Shown one piece after another: positions 33,609-44,560 of a stretch of DNA of 64,000 bases. Numbering within the stretch: position 1 is the first letter of the stretch; every line of letters begins with the position of its first letter. Under the pieces are notes generated by a model. It saw only the letters and a list, made by a program, of their open reading frames with translations. It had not been told where the DNA came from and made no database searches. This DNA comes from Persicaria tinctoria (taxonomy: Eukaryota; Streptophyta; Magnoliopsida; Caryophyllales; Polygonaceae), in assembly GCA_037127255.1 (NCBI GenBank), contig JBANSL010000004.1, forward strand, positions 35,055,467-35,119,466, in the 5' to 3' direction. The translations under genes were made by a program, and so were the position numbers.

Positions 33609-35258
33609 ATGATGTCGCATCATTTAGGCCAGCCTAGTATGGTGCATGGTGGAGGAGGCACCACTACGATCAAGGCGCTAGCAACCCGGATTGGACGGAT
33701 GGAGGATGATGTAGCTGAGATCCTACGACGCCTGCCTTCTACTCCAAAGAACAAGGTCAGTGACATCGACATACATGATGACCCGCATCAATTGGGACGA
33801 GACCGAGAAGGACATAGTGGAAGTCATCATGGGCACCATAAGCCTCGACATGAGTCATCTACATGCTTTGAGAGGACTCCTTCTAGAGAGCACCGTCGAG
33901 ATATGCGTGGAAAACAGGTTGACATTCAGACATCATTGCTACAGATTGAGAAGCTAAGACAGGGTCATCGCTCTCCCGATGATTACTACAAAGATCTTCG
34001 TGCTCTCCTGCAATATTCTGGGACAAGGTATGATGAGGCTTATATACTTGCTAAGTTTCTTGCAGGGCTTAATTCGGATGTGGCAGAATTTGTCTTGCGC
34101 TCTCATCATACCCATGTTGTTGATGCTTTGAACCATGCTACTCATGTCTATGAGAAAGTTCTAAAGAAGATTATCGTTGCTCCTCCTTCTCGACGTTGCT
34201 CTAGTCGAGATAGCACCACCAAGCATCCTTCTGGCCTTAATTCACAACGAACAAAGACATTGTTGGCCACCGCTATGAATTTTGTCTCTATAGCCACACC
34301 GATCCCTACAACACATGTTGTTAGACCCAAGTCTGGTGTTGTTTACAAGGACTGCCCACCTAGCCCCAAACTGGAGGTCATCGAACCTCTCGTAAAGAAG
34401 GAGGAACTAGAGATCACACCGCACCTTGCTAGAGAGTTAAATGAATCTACAAGGAAGAGGAAGATGGACACTTATTCCCCCATAGGGCGACAATTCTTAC
34501 CTGAGGTCGACGATTCTTGCGACAAACGAGATGTTATACAAGGGAGTCGAGTTTGTGTACTTACTATGCTTCCTAGTGATTTATTTTTGTTGTCCTCATC
34601 TTATATGGTTAATTTGGTTGCTAGGGAATACTGCATGCGAGACAAGGAAAATGCTTGGAAGGTTGTAGAGCCACTGAAGTTAGTTTTAGGGCCTTCAAAG
34701 GACCCTGGGAATCAACTAGTCACTCGTTTGCAGGATGTTAGCCGAGTTACCCAGCGGAGTGGTGTTTCTTACTCTTTTAGTGATGTTTTGATTTCTCAAG
34801 TGTTATTTGGTCATTCTTCTATGAGTTTTCTTGGGATTCGTGCAGGTACATGTTTGCTAGGCGACCCACTGGATTCGAGGTCGAATCCTTTTAAAGGGAG
34901 GGAGGATGATGTGATCCTCGACGATGGTAGCTTGGTCAATGAACCTGGAGGAGAATATGACACCGTTGATGGATCTTGGAGGGATGAACATGTGATCCTA
35001 GCGTTGACAAGGCAACCTCGGAAGTTCTTACCTTGGACGACATCATATTTCCGGAAGAAGAAGACATCAAAGTCTTATAACTTGATCAACCGACATCTGC
35101 TCGCTATTTTGGCTCTCACTGGAGTTGTGTTTGTCCGACGAAGACGCAAGAGGACTCGTTGGAAATCTGATTTCGAGGGCTATGACATTGTTGAAGATGT
35201 CCCCCACCAATTCTACTCCGAAGATGGTCCTAAATCTCGTTCTTTGCAGCAGCTCTAA
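33609..35258 (+). CDS. F gag-like ORF extending into LTR_A2 (549 codons)
   Basis: Starts at ATG 33609 (another ATG follows at once). Residues about 105-190 match the C-terminal half of the retrotransposon gag domain: IEKLRQGHRSPDDYYKDLRA, YILAKFLAGLNSDVAEFV and a VYEKVL helix. Upstream is a His/Arg-rich region; downstream are Lys/Arg-rich and polyprotein-tail-like segments ending in a DSRSNPFKGREDD motif typical of the gypsy pol end. No CCHC knuckle, protease, RT or integrase. From residue about 434 the last 116 codons lie inside LTR_A2 and include a hydrophobic LLAILALTGVVFV next to RRRRKR. The frame is intact, which suggests selection or youth. Confidence 0.75.
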   Translation: MMSHHLGQPSMVHGGGGTTTIKALATRIGRMEDDVAEILRRLPSTPKNKVSDIDIHDDPHQLGRDREGHSGSHHGHHKPRHESSTCFERTPSREHRRDMRGKQVDIQTSLLQIEKLRQGHRSPDDYYKDLRALLQYSGTRYDEAYILAKFLAGLNSDVAEFVLRSHHTHVVDALNHATHVYEKVLKKIIVAPPSRRCSSRDSTTKHPSGLNSQRTKTLLATAMNFVSIATPIPTTHVVRPKSGVVYKDCPPSPKLEVIEPLVKKEELEITPHLARELNESTRKRKMDTYSPIGRQFLPEVDDSCDKRDVIQGSRVCVLTMLPSDLFLLSSSYMVNLVAREYCMRDKENAWKVVEPLKLVLGPSKDPGNQLVTRLQDVSRVTQRSGVSYSFSDVLISQVLFGHSSMSFLGIRAGTCLLGDPLDSRSNPFKGREDDVILDDGSLVNEPGGEYDTVDGSWRDEHVILALTRQPRKFLPWTTSYFRKKKTSKSYNLINRHLLAILALTGVVFVRRRRKRTRWKSDFEGYDIVEDVPHQFYSEDGPKSRSLQQL

Positions 35259-35995
35259 GCTGGACGAAATTTGAAGTTGTTTCTTTATCCCACATCAATT
35301 ACAAACATATGGAGATGCCAATAAACTCCTATATATATGTGTAAACACTTTTCATTTGAAATTAAGTTGAATTTTGAGAAAAAGTGAGCCTTTTAGCTTC
35401 CTGTGATTCGGGTTAAGAATCTCGTTCTTAGGTGAGAGGCCGGGAACAAAACCTTCGGTGAGAGGCTGAAGGAGATTCCTTAGTGAGAGACGACGGAATC
35501 AAAGGGTTGGAAACACTCGGAGTGCGAGGCCGAGAGTGTGGAAGATCGAGTGTTGGAGAGAGCTCGGAGTGCGAGGCCGAGAGCGATCTTGCATCACATA
35601 TCCCTCAACCCCATACCCCTTCTTTACCACCATTCTAAGGCCTTCCACAGCCCCATTATCACCTTCAATCCTACCCAAAACGTCACTCCCAAAACAGCCC
35701 TCAATACCTCTCAAAAGAACCCAATTTCGGAATCGTCTCTGCACAGGCGACGTCTCGGTAAAACTCGATTTCCCGCTTCGTCTGAGATCCGATTGACGAG
35801 ATCTGCCCCAATCCGCGACCGCGACTTCAAGATCTACAAAAGTAGTACTCGCACATTTCCAGAAGCCCAGCCAATCGATGGGAAATCGGCATTCTCTGCC
35901 GACTGATCTGCTGCTTCAGAACTGCAAACAACTTCCCGACTTCTCGGAACTCTCGTCGCCGGTCCTTTTGCTCGAGCCCGGGTTCGAGCACATCA
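34907..35995 (+). repeat. F LTR_A2
   Basis: Second LTR_A copy, 5072 bp after A1 and identical to it by eye, including the hairpin array (35424-35587). It is preceded by AAAGGGAGGGAGGA, the polypurine tract, and followed by an iMet primer site at 35998. It serves as 3' LTR of unit 1 and 5' LTR of unit 2. Confidence 0.93.
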
Positions 35996-36065
35996 AGTGG
36001 TATCAGAGCTAATCGACTCGAGTCCATCGAGCTTTCGATATCCAAGTTGCCTCTTCTTAGTCAAA

Positions 36066-36962
36066 ATGTTCAAGAAGACGAGTTCCAAGCCTTTGTCCGA
36101 AGAGTACATCCGATGGGCCATTCGAGCCTATGATGATGGGTATCTTCGTTGGAGCGACATGGATGGTGCTACATATGATGTAGTTGATCAAGAGCTCCGG
36201 AGGAGATATCGAAAGAAAAGGGCTCGAGAGGATGAGGCTCGGCGAAAGAAGAAGGTTGAACCACCTTGGCAAGAGATCTGCAAGCTCGCGGAAGACTCAA
36301 TGCAACAAGTACAAGAAATGCAAAAAGTCGTCATCTCATTGGGGTCGAAGCTATCAAAGCCCACAACACCACCCCCTCCCTCTTCAACGACGACATCCTC
36401 TATGGCCATGGGTGTGATACTTGAGATCAAGGAAGGCAAGTTCAAGGATATTCCGATTGAAACTACAAAGGTCATGCCTGACCTTAAGAAAGACGAGGAA
36501 ATCATCCAACTTCCTAATGTTGCGCTTTCCATGAAGGAGAAACGGACGTCATCCGAGGTACCTATCTTTCTGAATTTCATGTCAACTAAGTGGTCGGATG
36601 CGACCCCATTCATTCCGTCTTGCTTGCCTTTCACGATTCAAGAAGGAGAGGGGATTCAAGATCCGTTCAAGGAAGAAGAAACATGTCCGAAGGAGTCGCT
36701 TGTTTCCATCACGGATTTGAGGACGAATCCTTTTCAAGGAGAGGAGGATGATGTGATCCTAATCGTCAATGAGCTCGAATTCTTTATCTCACAAAGCTAT
36801 GTTGTCGGGGCCGAACATCAACCCTCGTTTGAGAAAACAGCATGGCGACACTGTGGTATTTTGGCTCTTTCGGGCTGCATAAAATTCCAATTGAAGCCAA
36901 TGAGCACTTGTTGGAAAGCTATTTTAAGTGGCTACAACTTTCATGAAGGACACTTCTCCTAA
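36066..36962 (+). CDS. F ORF1, copy 2 (identical to copy 1)
   Basis: The same 298-codon frame as 30994-31890, with no difference seen in the protein, again running into LTR_B (LTR_B2 from 36749). Identity over the whole unit indicates a very recent duplication. Function unknown. Confidence 0.6.
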   Translation: MFKKTSSKPLSEEYIRWAIRAYDDGYLRWSDMDGATYDVVDQELRRRYRKKRAREDEARRKKKVEPPWQEICKLAEDSMQQVQEMQKVVISLGSKLSKPTTPPPPSSTTTSSMAMGVILEIKEGKFKDIPIETTKVMPDLKKDEEIIQLPNVALSMKEKRTSSEVPIFLNFMSTKWSDATPFIPSCLPFTIQEGEGIQDPFKEEETCPKESLVSITDLRTNPFQGEEDDVILIVNELEFFISQSYVVGAEHQPSFEKTAWRHCGILALSGCIKFQLKPMSTCWKAILSGYNFHEGHFS

Positions 36963-37463
36963 ATCAGTCTCTAAGATGCTTGAATTGGACGTTCTTTCCA
37001 GCAGCTCCAATCTAGACGTTTTTTTCATGCTCTTGTTTCTATCAAATAAATCCCACATCCATTAGAAATGCTTGGGGGCTACATTTTCATTCTATATATT
37101 TCTTGTAAGAACTTCATTTTAAATCAAGTCAAGTTTAGTTGAGTCAAAGGTTAAGCCACTAAATAGCTTCCTATGATTCCGGGTTAAGGATCGAGTTCTT
37201 GGTGAGAGGCTAAGAGCGAACCCTTTGGTGAGAGGCCGAGGGTGACACCCTAGTGAGAGGCGAATGTGTCAAAGGGTCGAGATCCTCGGAGTGCGATTCC
37301 GAGAGGATTGAGATCGAGTGTAGGAGATTCAAGGGTGAGAGGCCTGCGAATCTTGCTCCACATATCCCTTTTTTCCAGTTTCCATAAACCACAAAAATTA
37401 GTCCCACAAAAAGAGTGTTAGAAAGCTCGAGCCTTGGTCGATCCCGGTCCTCGGGTCGCATCA
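36749..37463 (+). repeat. F LTR_B2
   Basis: Second copy of LTR_B, identical by eye to LTR_B1, with hairpin array and primer site (37466-37477). Confidence 0.88.
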
Positions 37464-37856
37464 AGTGGTATCAGAGCAACGACAAGGGTTCCTTAAGCTT
37501 TCGGGGTACGAATTACTATCTCTTCGCTTAATCTTTAGTTTTTGCAAAACTTGTTTGATTAGGCCCGAGAGATTGCAATTTGTTCATCTATTTCTACCAT
37601 CTTTCACCACGGAAAACTAGTCATTTCTATCTATCCATCATTCTACCGCCTGTTTGGTTCTTGGTGCTTGTTTCAGTATTAGTCTTCTCAGTATTTCATC
37701 GACCTACATTGTCTTTGACTGTTTGTGTTTCATCCAGAACCGTTCAAACACAATTTGTGTTCATTCTTCTATGAGTTTTCTTGGGATTCGTGCAGGTACA
37801 TGTTTGCTAGGCGACCCACTGGATTCGAGGTCGAATCCTTTTAAAGGGAGGGAGGA
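37464..37856 (+). other. F unit 2 interior with gag deleted
   Basis: Matches 32392-32696 and then 34819-34906. About 2.12 kb, including nearly all of the gag ORF, is missing. The junction carries the shared pentamer TCATT. The remaining frame (about 37654-38208) joins leader sequence to the LTR-encoded tail and is unlikely to be a real gene. Confidence 0.85.
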
Positions 37857-38943
37857 TGATGTGATCCTCGACGATGGTAGCTTGGTCAATGAACCTGGAG
37901 GAGAATATGACACCGTTGATGGATCTTGGAGGGATGAACATGTGATCCTAGCGTTGACAAGGCAACCTCGGAAGTTCTTACCTTGGACGACATCATATTT
38001 CCGGAAGAAGAAGACATCAAAGTCTTATAACTTGATCAACCGACATCTGCTCGCTATTTTGGCTCTCACTGGAGTTGTGTTTGTCCGACGAAGACGCAAG
38101 AGGACTCGTTGGAAATCTGATTTCGAGGGCTATGACATTGTTGAAGATGTCCCCCACCAATTCTACTCCGAAGATGGTCCTAAATCTCGTTCTTTGCAGC
38201 AGCTCTAAGCTGGACGAAATTTGAAGTTGTTTCTTTATCCCACATCAATTACAAACATATGGAGATGCCAATAAACTCCTATATATGTGTAAACACTTTT
38301 CATTTGAAATTAAGTTGAATTTTGAGAAAAAGTGAGCCTTTTAGCTTCCTGTGATTCGGGTTAAGAATCTCGTTCTTAGGTGAGAGGCCGGGAACAAAAC
38401 CTTCGGTGAGAGGCTGAAGGAGATTCCTTAGTGAGAGACGACGGAATCAAAGGGTTGGAAACACTCGGAGTGCGAGGCCGAGAGTGTGGAAGATCGAGTG
38501 TTGGAGAGAGCTCGGAGTGCGAGGCCGAGAGCGATCTTGCATCACATATCCCTCAACCCCATACCCCTTCTTTACCACCATTCTAAGGCCTTCCATAGCC
38601 CCATTATCACCTTCAATCCTACCCAAAACGTCACTCCCAAAACAGCCCTCAATACCTCTCAAAAGAACCCAATTTCGGAATCGTCTCTGCACAGGCGACG
38701 TCTCGGTAAAACTGGATTTCCCGCTTCGTCTGAGATCCGATTGACGAGATCTGCCCCAATCCGCGACCGCGACTTCAAGATCTACAAAAGTCGTACTCGC
38801 ACATTTCCAGAAGCCCAGCCAATCGACGGGAAATCGGCATTCTTTGCCGACTGATCTGCTGCTTCAGAACTGCAAACAACTTCCCGACTTCTCGGAACTC
38901 TCGTCGCCGGTCCTTTTGCTCGAGCCCGGGTTCGAGCACATCA
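37857..38943 (+). repeat. F LTR_A3
   Basis: Third LTR_A copy, 1087 bp. It differs from A1/A2 by about six changes: one TA fewer in TATATATATG, and substitutions near 38596, 38714, 38792, 38826 and 38843. It ends CACATCA directly before the TCCCC duplication. Confidence 0.92.
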
Positions 38944-38948
38944 TCCCC

Positions 38949-39392
38949 AAAGCCTTTGCATTTACTTTATTTCGTTTTTATTCTCTGTCTTCCTCGAGAT
39001 CGAATAGCACTGCTCGATCTCGACTACTGATCTTCGACCCAAAGTTGTTGTAGCTTCTGTGTGCAGGTACTCGACCAAGACAAGCTGACGTCAACCAGGA
39101 CCCTACTCGATCTCGAGTAAGGGCTTGTCGAGATCGACCACCAGTGCCTGTGCTTGCTGCTGCGTTGTTCGATTGTCCGATCTTCTGTCGAGTTGCTGTA
39201 CTCGAGATCTGGGACCCTGTTGTCGACTTCTGTGAGATTTCTTCGCTGCCTAGGATCCGCTGACACGCTTCCTCGTGGATCGATCCTGACTTCTCTTACT
39301 GCATTGGAGGAGTCTTGTATTTATTTGCTGGGGCACGAATCTGGTTTGAGTTATTTCACTTTATTTCATATTCGATTTCCTCCTTCACAACA
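38949..39392 (+). repeat. E 3' LTR, part 2
   Basis: Last 444 bases of the E 3' LTR, matching 25444-25887, with CTCGATCTCGAG-type copies (39107-39140) and the ACAACA end. ATATC (39393-39397) follows, completing the E target duplication. Confidence 0.92.
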
Positions 39393-39574
39393 ATATCCAT
39401 AAAAATAAGATGATAAATATACTCATAAATAACTAATTGAAATCAAATCCTTACAATTCGTTCAACCTTGTCTTTGAATCACGTGCGAAACTATGAGTTT
39501 AGCAACTCATACCCATAATAACGTTCATCTCTCTCTAAGTCTCTCACGACAAAACCAACAACCTCCCCAACGCG
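39393..39574 (-). repeat. D0: partial D-type LTR, left part
   Basis: Aligns with the middle of the D1 LTR (AACTATGAGTTTAGCAACTCA and the GTCTCTCACGAC/TCTCACAATA region) and, across element E, continues at 23838. D0 is thus a second D-type LTR piece lying next to the D1 LTR in the same direction. Confidence 0.65.
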
Positions 39575-40343
39575 TGACGAACATCGTTGGCACGTTCGTC
39601 CCTTCTCAAATAGTAATAATATCCAAACTCAAACACAAAACCAATATATTAGGCAGTCAATTAATCACTTGATAAACCAGATAACTTCTAGTATAGCGAT
39701 GAAGTCCGGTGTCCAACCCACCATGAGAAGCGATTTCATATTCAATAATTCTATACAATAACTCTTATGGAAAAGCAATGATTTGTAGAAAATAACCAGA
39801 ATGTAAAAGTAATATGATTTATGATTGCAAAGTAGATTGATATTAAAGTAGAAAGAACATTTCACATGTAATTCTCTAACAATGGTTGGAATTCATGGTC
39901 TTCGGATTGATTTACTAATTATTCATATTCATAGGTCTACTTGACTAAAGTTGAGAGATCCACAGAGATTCACTCATCTTATTCAATATCACTAAAGAAT
40001 AGCATTCAGAACTCAAGCAATCAAGACCAATTGGCACATTAAGACTAATAGGCGCAATTAAGACTAATAGGCGCAAACTGAACTCAGCCCTAATCGAATA
40101 TCCTCAACATAGATCAATTGAAATCATCCACTACAAAGACAAAGAAACATCATTATCTCAATACCTTTGTTTGTTATCAAGAAAACAACAATAAATTCAT
40201 AACTAAGATGCAATTCCTAACATGGTGATCAATCATGGAAAGGAACACAAATATGAATAATTAAATAGAATCAAATCCTCACAATCAATAAAACCATGTT
40301 TTCGAATTACATGCGAAACTATGACTTTAACAACTCATAGGCC

Positions 40344-40385
<42 letters not shown>

Positions 40386-40877
40386 CTCCAATTGTGTTCA
40401 TAGTCTCACAATAGCCAACCTCTCTCTGGCGAATAAACTGAAACAACCTAATATAGCCTCTCTAAGATCGGCCAAACCCTAATAGAAATAAAATAAAAAC
40501 AATAGGAAATAATGTCTTCAGATCCAAAATTGCAAACGCTGAAAACCGGCCCACGATGGGCGCCGTGCAAAGGGCGGCGGGCGCCGCCTATGTAGTGTCC
40601 GACTTTCCTCGAATGACTTCAATAAACTCCAATGTCATGCTTCCTTGCTCCTCTCTCGATTTCTCCTTATCCTCCATATGCTCCAAAACATGTCTCTTAA
40701 GCTTTTCCAAAGCCCAACATCAGAATGTAATTCTGCAGAATAAACACTAAAAAGGCGTAGATTATGAACTCGAACATTTCATAAGAAATATATGAAACTA
40801 GAATCAAACAATAGCAAAGCCACTGCCTAATTGCAATAAGAAATAACTATAATGCCTATATGAAATATGCATTATCA
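39575..40877 (-). repeat. D1 LTR
   Basis: The minus strand starts TGATAATGCAT after a TAAGTGTAGGGGATT tract and ends near TTCGTCA at 39575. The (CT)n tract at 40347-40380 and the GC palindrome doublet at 40557-40590 lie within it. It aligns with D2 LTR 45799-47033. No primer site is visible after its end. Confidence 0.75.
40347..40380. repeat. (CT)n microsatellite in D1 LTR
   Basis: About 17 CT dinucleotides. The D2 LTR has a shorter run at the same place (46524-46538). Confidence 0.95.
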
Positions 40878-41559
40878 AATCCCCTACACTTACTTCTTGC
40901 TTGTCCTCAAGCAACCATAAGAAAAAAAACATCATCTACGCATCCCATAGGAAATTCTTTCATAACTTTATTCATCAAAAGCAAAATCATCAATAGTGCA
41001 AATATAATCAAAGCATATAAACATCATAACACGTATATATGGGATCAAGTTGCTTGCATGATAAAAAATCCAACCTTACCAAGGATAAAATGTGTATCTC
41101 TTACTCTCATGTGTTTAGGCTTTAGGCATACACTCACCTCAATTCCATATACAAGCATCAACTCAAATATTGACATTTTTATCACAAAATATCAACCGAA
41201 TACGTCAATGCAAAAATAAGGACATCAAGAGGACTTTCGCTCAATGGAAACCGTCATAGAAGATTCCATTCGGCGGGGTTGTAATGAGGCTTGGTAGAAA
41301 CATAAGGGCAAGGAATTGTATTTGGTCATGTGGTGCTATAAATTCCGGTAAAACAAGATTCCAACAACTCCCAACATAACACAAACCAACTAAAAAACAT
41401 CAAGCTCACAAATGCACAACATCTCTCAACATCATCATAAAAACTCCAAAAATCATCTCATCACAAAATATCTAAAAATCTCGTCATCTCACATATCATG
41501 AAATCTCAACACCCAACCAATGTGACTTCTAACCAACATAAATCCAATTGTTCCTCATT

Positions 41560-43960
41560 CTGCAAAAATAAAATAAAATTGGCTCTTTACTCTTTTTTTT
41601 TTCTCTTTTTTTTTGGATTTTTTTTAACTTACTTTTACCCCTAGGTGAATTTTATCCTCCCTAGGTCCAAGCTTTTATTTCTTTTTTTTTTCTTGAGCCA
41701 AAATACATGTAAACCAAATGCATACAAATGAGGGAATAAATAAGCACATAACATTACATCTTCTCAGCACCATAAACCATAACATCACACTTTAGCTTCA
41801 TTATCCTCAATCTCCAAAATGGATTCCATAAGACTCATTATAGACTAGGAATAATAATTTTGTGGAGCTATCAATAAAAAGGCTAAAGGCTCAACTTGCC
41901 TTCAAAGCAAGATATAAGATAGGGTAGACATGGATAAATATGTGGCTAAAAGGTTGCCTCTGTCATTTTAACTTATCAAGTAATGAACATGTATATAATC
42001 GGCCTTGAAAATAGATAACCATGGCAATACTGAATGATAAATGCATAGGAAGAGTAAATCACAGAAGAAAAGAAAAGGGAATATAGATGTATCCCTCTTA
42101 AGGCCAAAAATATATCATTGGGACAAATTTTTGCCGAATATCAAGCATGCTCCCAAACATAGATCATACATGCTCAATTACATATGTCTAATCGTATTTC
42201 ACATAAAAACCAATTTTTAAGACAAGGTCACAAATCATTCAACAATTCCATGAGATTTATAAGATCATGCCAGTATTAAGTCAACTAGGACAAACTCAAA
42301 TTAGATGGAAATCTTTGATAACACAATATGAAAAACAACAAAACAAGAGTCACTGTTTTTTTTTCTTTCTCTTTTTTGTGGATGTTTTTTAACCTACTTT
42401 TACCCCTAGGTGAATTTTATCCTCCCTATGTCCCAGCTTTTTTTTTTTTCTTGTGCCAAAATACATGTGAACCAAATGCATACAAACGAGGGAATAAATA
42501 TGCACATAACATTATATCTTCTCAAAACCATAGACCATAACATCACACTTTAGCTTCATTCTCCACAATCTCGTAAATAGATTCCAAAACCCACTCAAAA
42601 TCTCAATTCCCTCGGAATAAAGGTAAGGCTCATTATAGACTAGGAATAATAATTTTGTGGAGCTATCAATAAAAAGGCTAAAGGCTCAACTTGGCTTCAA
42701 AGCAAGTTATAAGATAAGGTAGACATGGATAAATATGTGGCTAAAAGGTTGCCTCTGTCATTTTAACTTATCAAGCAATGAAAAGGTATATAATCGGCAT
42801 TAAAAATAGATAATCATGGCAATACTCAATAACAAATGCATAGGAAGAGTAAATCACACAAGAAAAGAAAACGGAATATAGATGTATCCCTCTTAAGGCC
42901 AAAAATATCTCACCGGGACAAATTTTTGTCGAACATCAAGCATGCTCCCAAACTTAGATCATACATGCTCAATTACATATGCCAACTCATATTTCACATA
43001 AAAACCAATTTTCAGGACAAGTTCAAATCATTCCAGAATTCCATGAGATTTATAAGATCATGCCAGTATAAAGTCAACTAAGACAAACTCAAATTAGATG
43101 GAAATCTTTGATAACACAATATCAAAAACAACAAAACAAGACTCACCTTTTTTTTTCTTTCTCTTTTTTTTTCGTATTTTTTTAACTTACTTTTACCCCT
43201 AGATGAATTTTATCCTCCCTAGGTCGAAGCTTTTATTTCTTTTTTTTTTGAGCCAAAATGCATGTAAACCAAATGCATACAAATGAAGGAATAAATAATC
43301 ACATAACATTACATATTCTCAAAACCATAAACCATAACATCACACTTTAGCTTCATTCTCCTCAATCTCCAAAAGAGATTCCATAACCCACTCAAAATCT
43401 CAATTCCCTCGGAATAAGGGTAAGCCTCATTATAGACTAGGAATAATAATTTTGTTGAGCTATCAATAAAAAGGCTAAAGGCTCAACTTGACTTCAAAGC
43501 AAGATATAAGATAAGGTAGACATGGATAAATATGTGGCTAAAAGGTTGCCTCTATCATTTTAAATTATCAAGCAATGAACATATATATAATCGGCCTTGA
43601 AAATAGATAACCATGACAATACTCAATGACAAATGCATAGGAAGAGTAAATCACACAAGAAAATAAAAAGGAATATTAATGTATACCTCTTAAGGCCAAA
43701 AATATCTTACTGGGACAACTTTTTGTCGAATATCAAGCATGCTCCCAAACTTAGGTCATACATGCTGAATTACATATGCCTAATCATATTTCACATAAAA
43801 ACCAATTTTCAGGAAAAGTTCAAATCATTCCAGAATGCCATGAGATTTATAAGATCATGCTAGTATAAAGTCAACTAGGACAAACTCAAATTAGATAGAA
43901 ATCTTTGATAACACAATATGGAAAACAACAAAACAAGACTCACTTTTTTTCTTTAGTTTT
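41560..43960 (-). repeat. Three tandem 790-bp units in the D1 3' region
   Basis: The landmark ATAGGAAGAGTAAATCACA occurs at about 42049, 42838 and 43636. Each unit runs from a poly-T / CTTACTTTTACCCCTAG block to AATCTTTGATAACACAATAT. D2 has a single unit (47700-48480). The small open frames inside (such as 42836-43081) repeat with the unit and are not real genes. Confidence 0.9.
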
Positions 43961-44091
43961 TTTTGACATTTTTCACTTTTTTTTTTCATTTTTGACATTT
44001 TCTTAAACATAAAAAAATAACATAATGGAAGAAAAAAAATTCAAAAAACAAAAATTCAAACATGAACTAACCTAACTAATTCACTTCACTT

Positions 44092-44095
44092 CCCC

Positions 44096-44126
<31 letters not shown>

Positions 44127-44130
44127 ACAC
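44092..44130 (-). repeat. G21 run plus (GT)n in D1 sense strand
   Basis: The plus strand has 21 C (44092-44112) followed by nine AC dinucleotides. In element orientation this is TAAGTG(TG)n-G21-AAGTG, at the position of the internal polypurine-like site of C and E. Confidence 0.9.
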
Positions 44131-44219
44131 TTACATCTTGCACTGGCCTCGATGCATAGAAACAAAAAAAGGAACAATGAAAAATAAAATAAAGGGTTTG
44201 AAGGAAGCAAATAACTAGT

Positions 44220-44560
44220 CAATTACTGTGAAGGCAGGGTCTAGGGTCCAGACCGCTGATTGATCAAATACATCAACAAGGGATAAGCCTCTGGTAATTG
44301 ATCGATCTTCCCTACCAGAATTGCATGGGACTTTATCAGCTTCATCAATTCATCCGCCTGCTGCTTCTCAAATTCAGTCAAGTTCTTCTCCAAGCAGAAG
44401 ATGCGCGAGGCATCTCGAACCGGCCCAACCGTCTCAATGTGGTTTCGTCAAAGAACACGGTGGACATGTAGGTGTGCTTTCCGAGTGCCTTCCAACATTG
44501 CACATCAGTATAATCGAAGTAATTCGACACAATCTTCTTAATAGATTCACTCATAATTAA
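44220..44560 (-). pseudogene. D1 env-position ORF remnant
   Basis: Corresponds to the two ends of the D2 ORF: 44430-44550 matches 56110-56250 and 44330-44425 matches 49130-49215. The middle is deleted. Not translatable as one frame. Confidence 0.5.

Larger units (their letters stand above)
29835..38943 (+). mobile_element. F: composite tandem LTR element A-B-A-B-A
   Basis: A 9.1-kb insertion with TG/CA ends and target duplication TCCCC (29830-29834 and 38944-38948). It holds three copies of LTR_A (1.09 kb) and two of a related but distinct LTR_B (0.7 kb), each A-B or B-A interval carrying its own iMet primer site. The first A-B unit repeats at an offset of exactly 5072 bp. The second has lost about 2.1 kb between LTR_B2 and LTR_A3. 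Only gag-like frames occur, with no protease, RT or integrase. It fits a non-autonomous element that became a tandem array by recombination between LTRs. Confidence 0.9.
23844..39392 (+). mobile_element. E: Athila-type non-autonomous LTR retrotransposon with F nested in its 3' LTR
   Basis: Two LTRs (about 2.04 kb) start TGTTG and end ACAACA, with a tRNA-Asp type primer site, a 2.3-kb interior, polypurine tracts and a perfect ATATC target duplication. The interior has only short gag-like open frames and no protease, RT, RNase H or integrase. The LTRs differ by several indels (a 68-bp segment near 24310-24378 is missing from the 3' copy, and about 70 bp at 29095-29165 is extra there), so E is older than C. 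Its 3' LTR is interrupted at 29834/38944 by element F. Confidence 0.92.

Noticed and set aside
42836..43081. Conserved 76-81 codon frames repeated at 42836, 43633 and 48226
   Set aside because: They recur only because the 790-bp non-coding unit is repeated. They are antisense to the element and contain no known motif.
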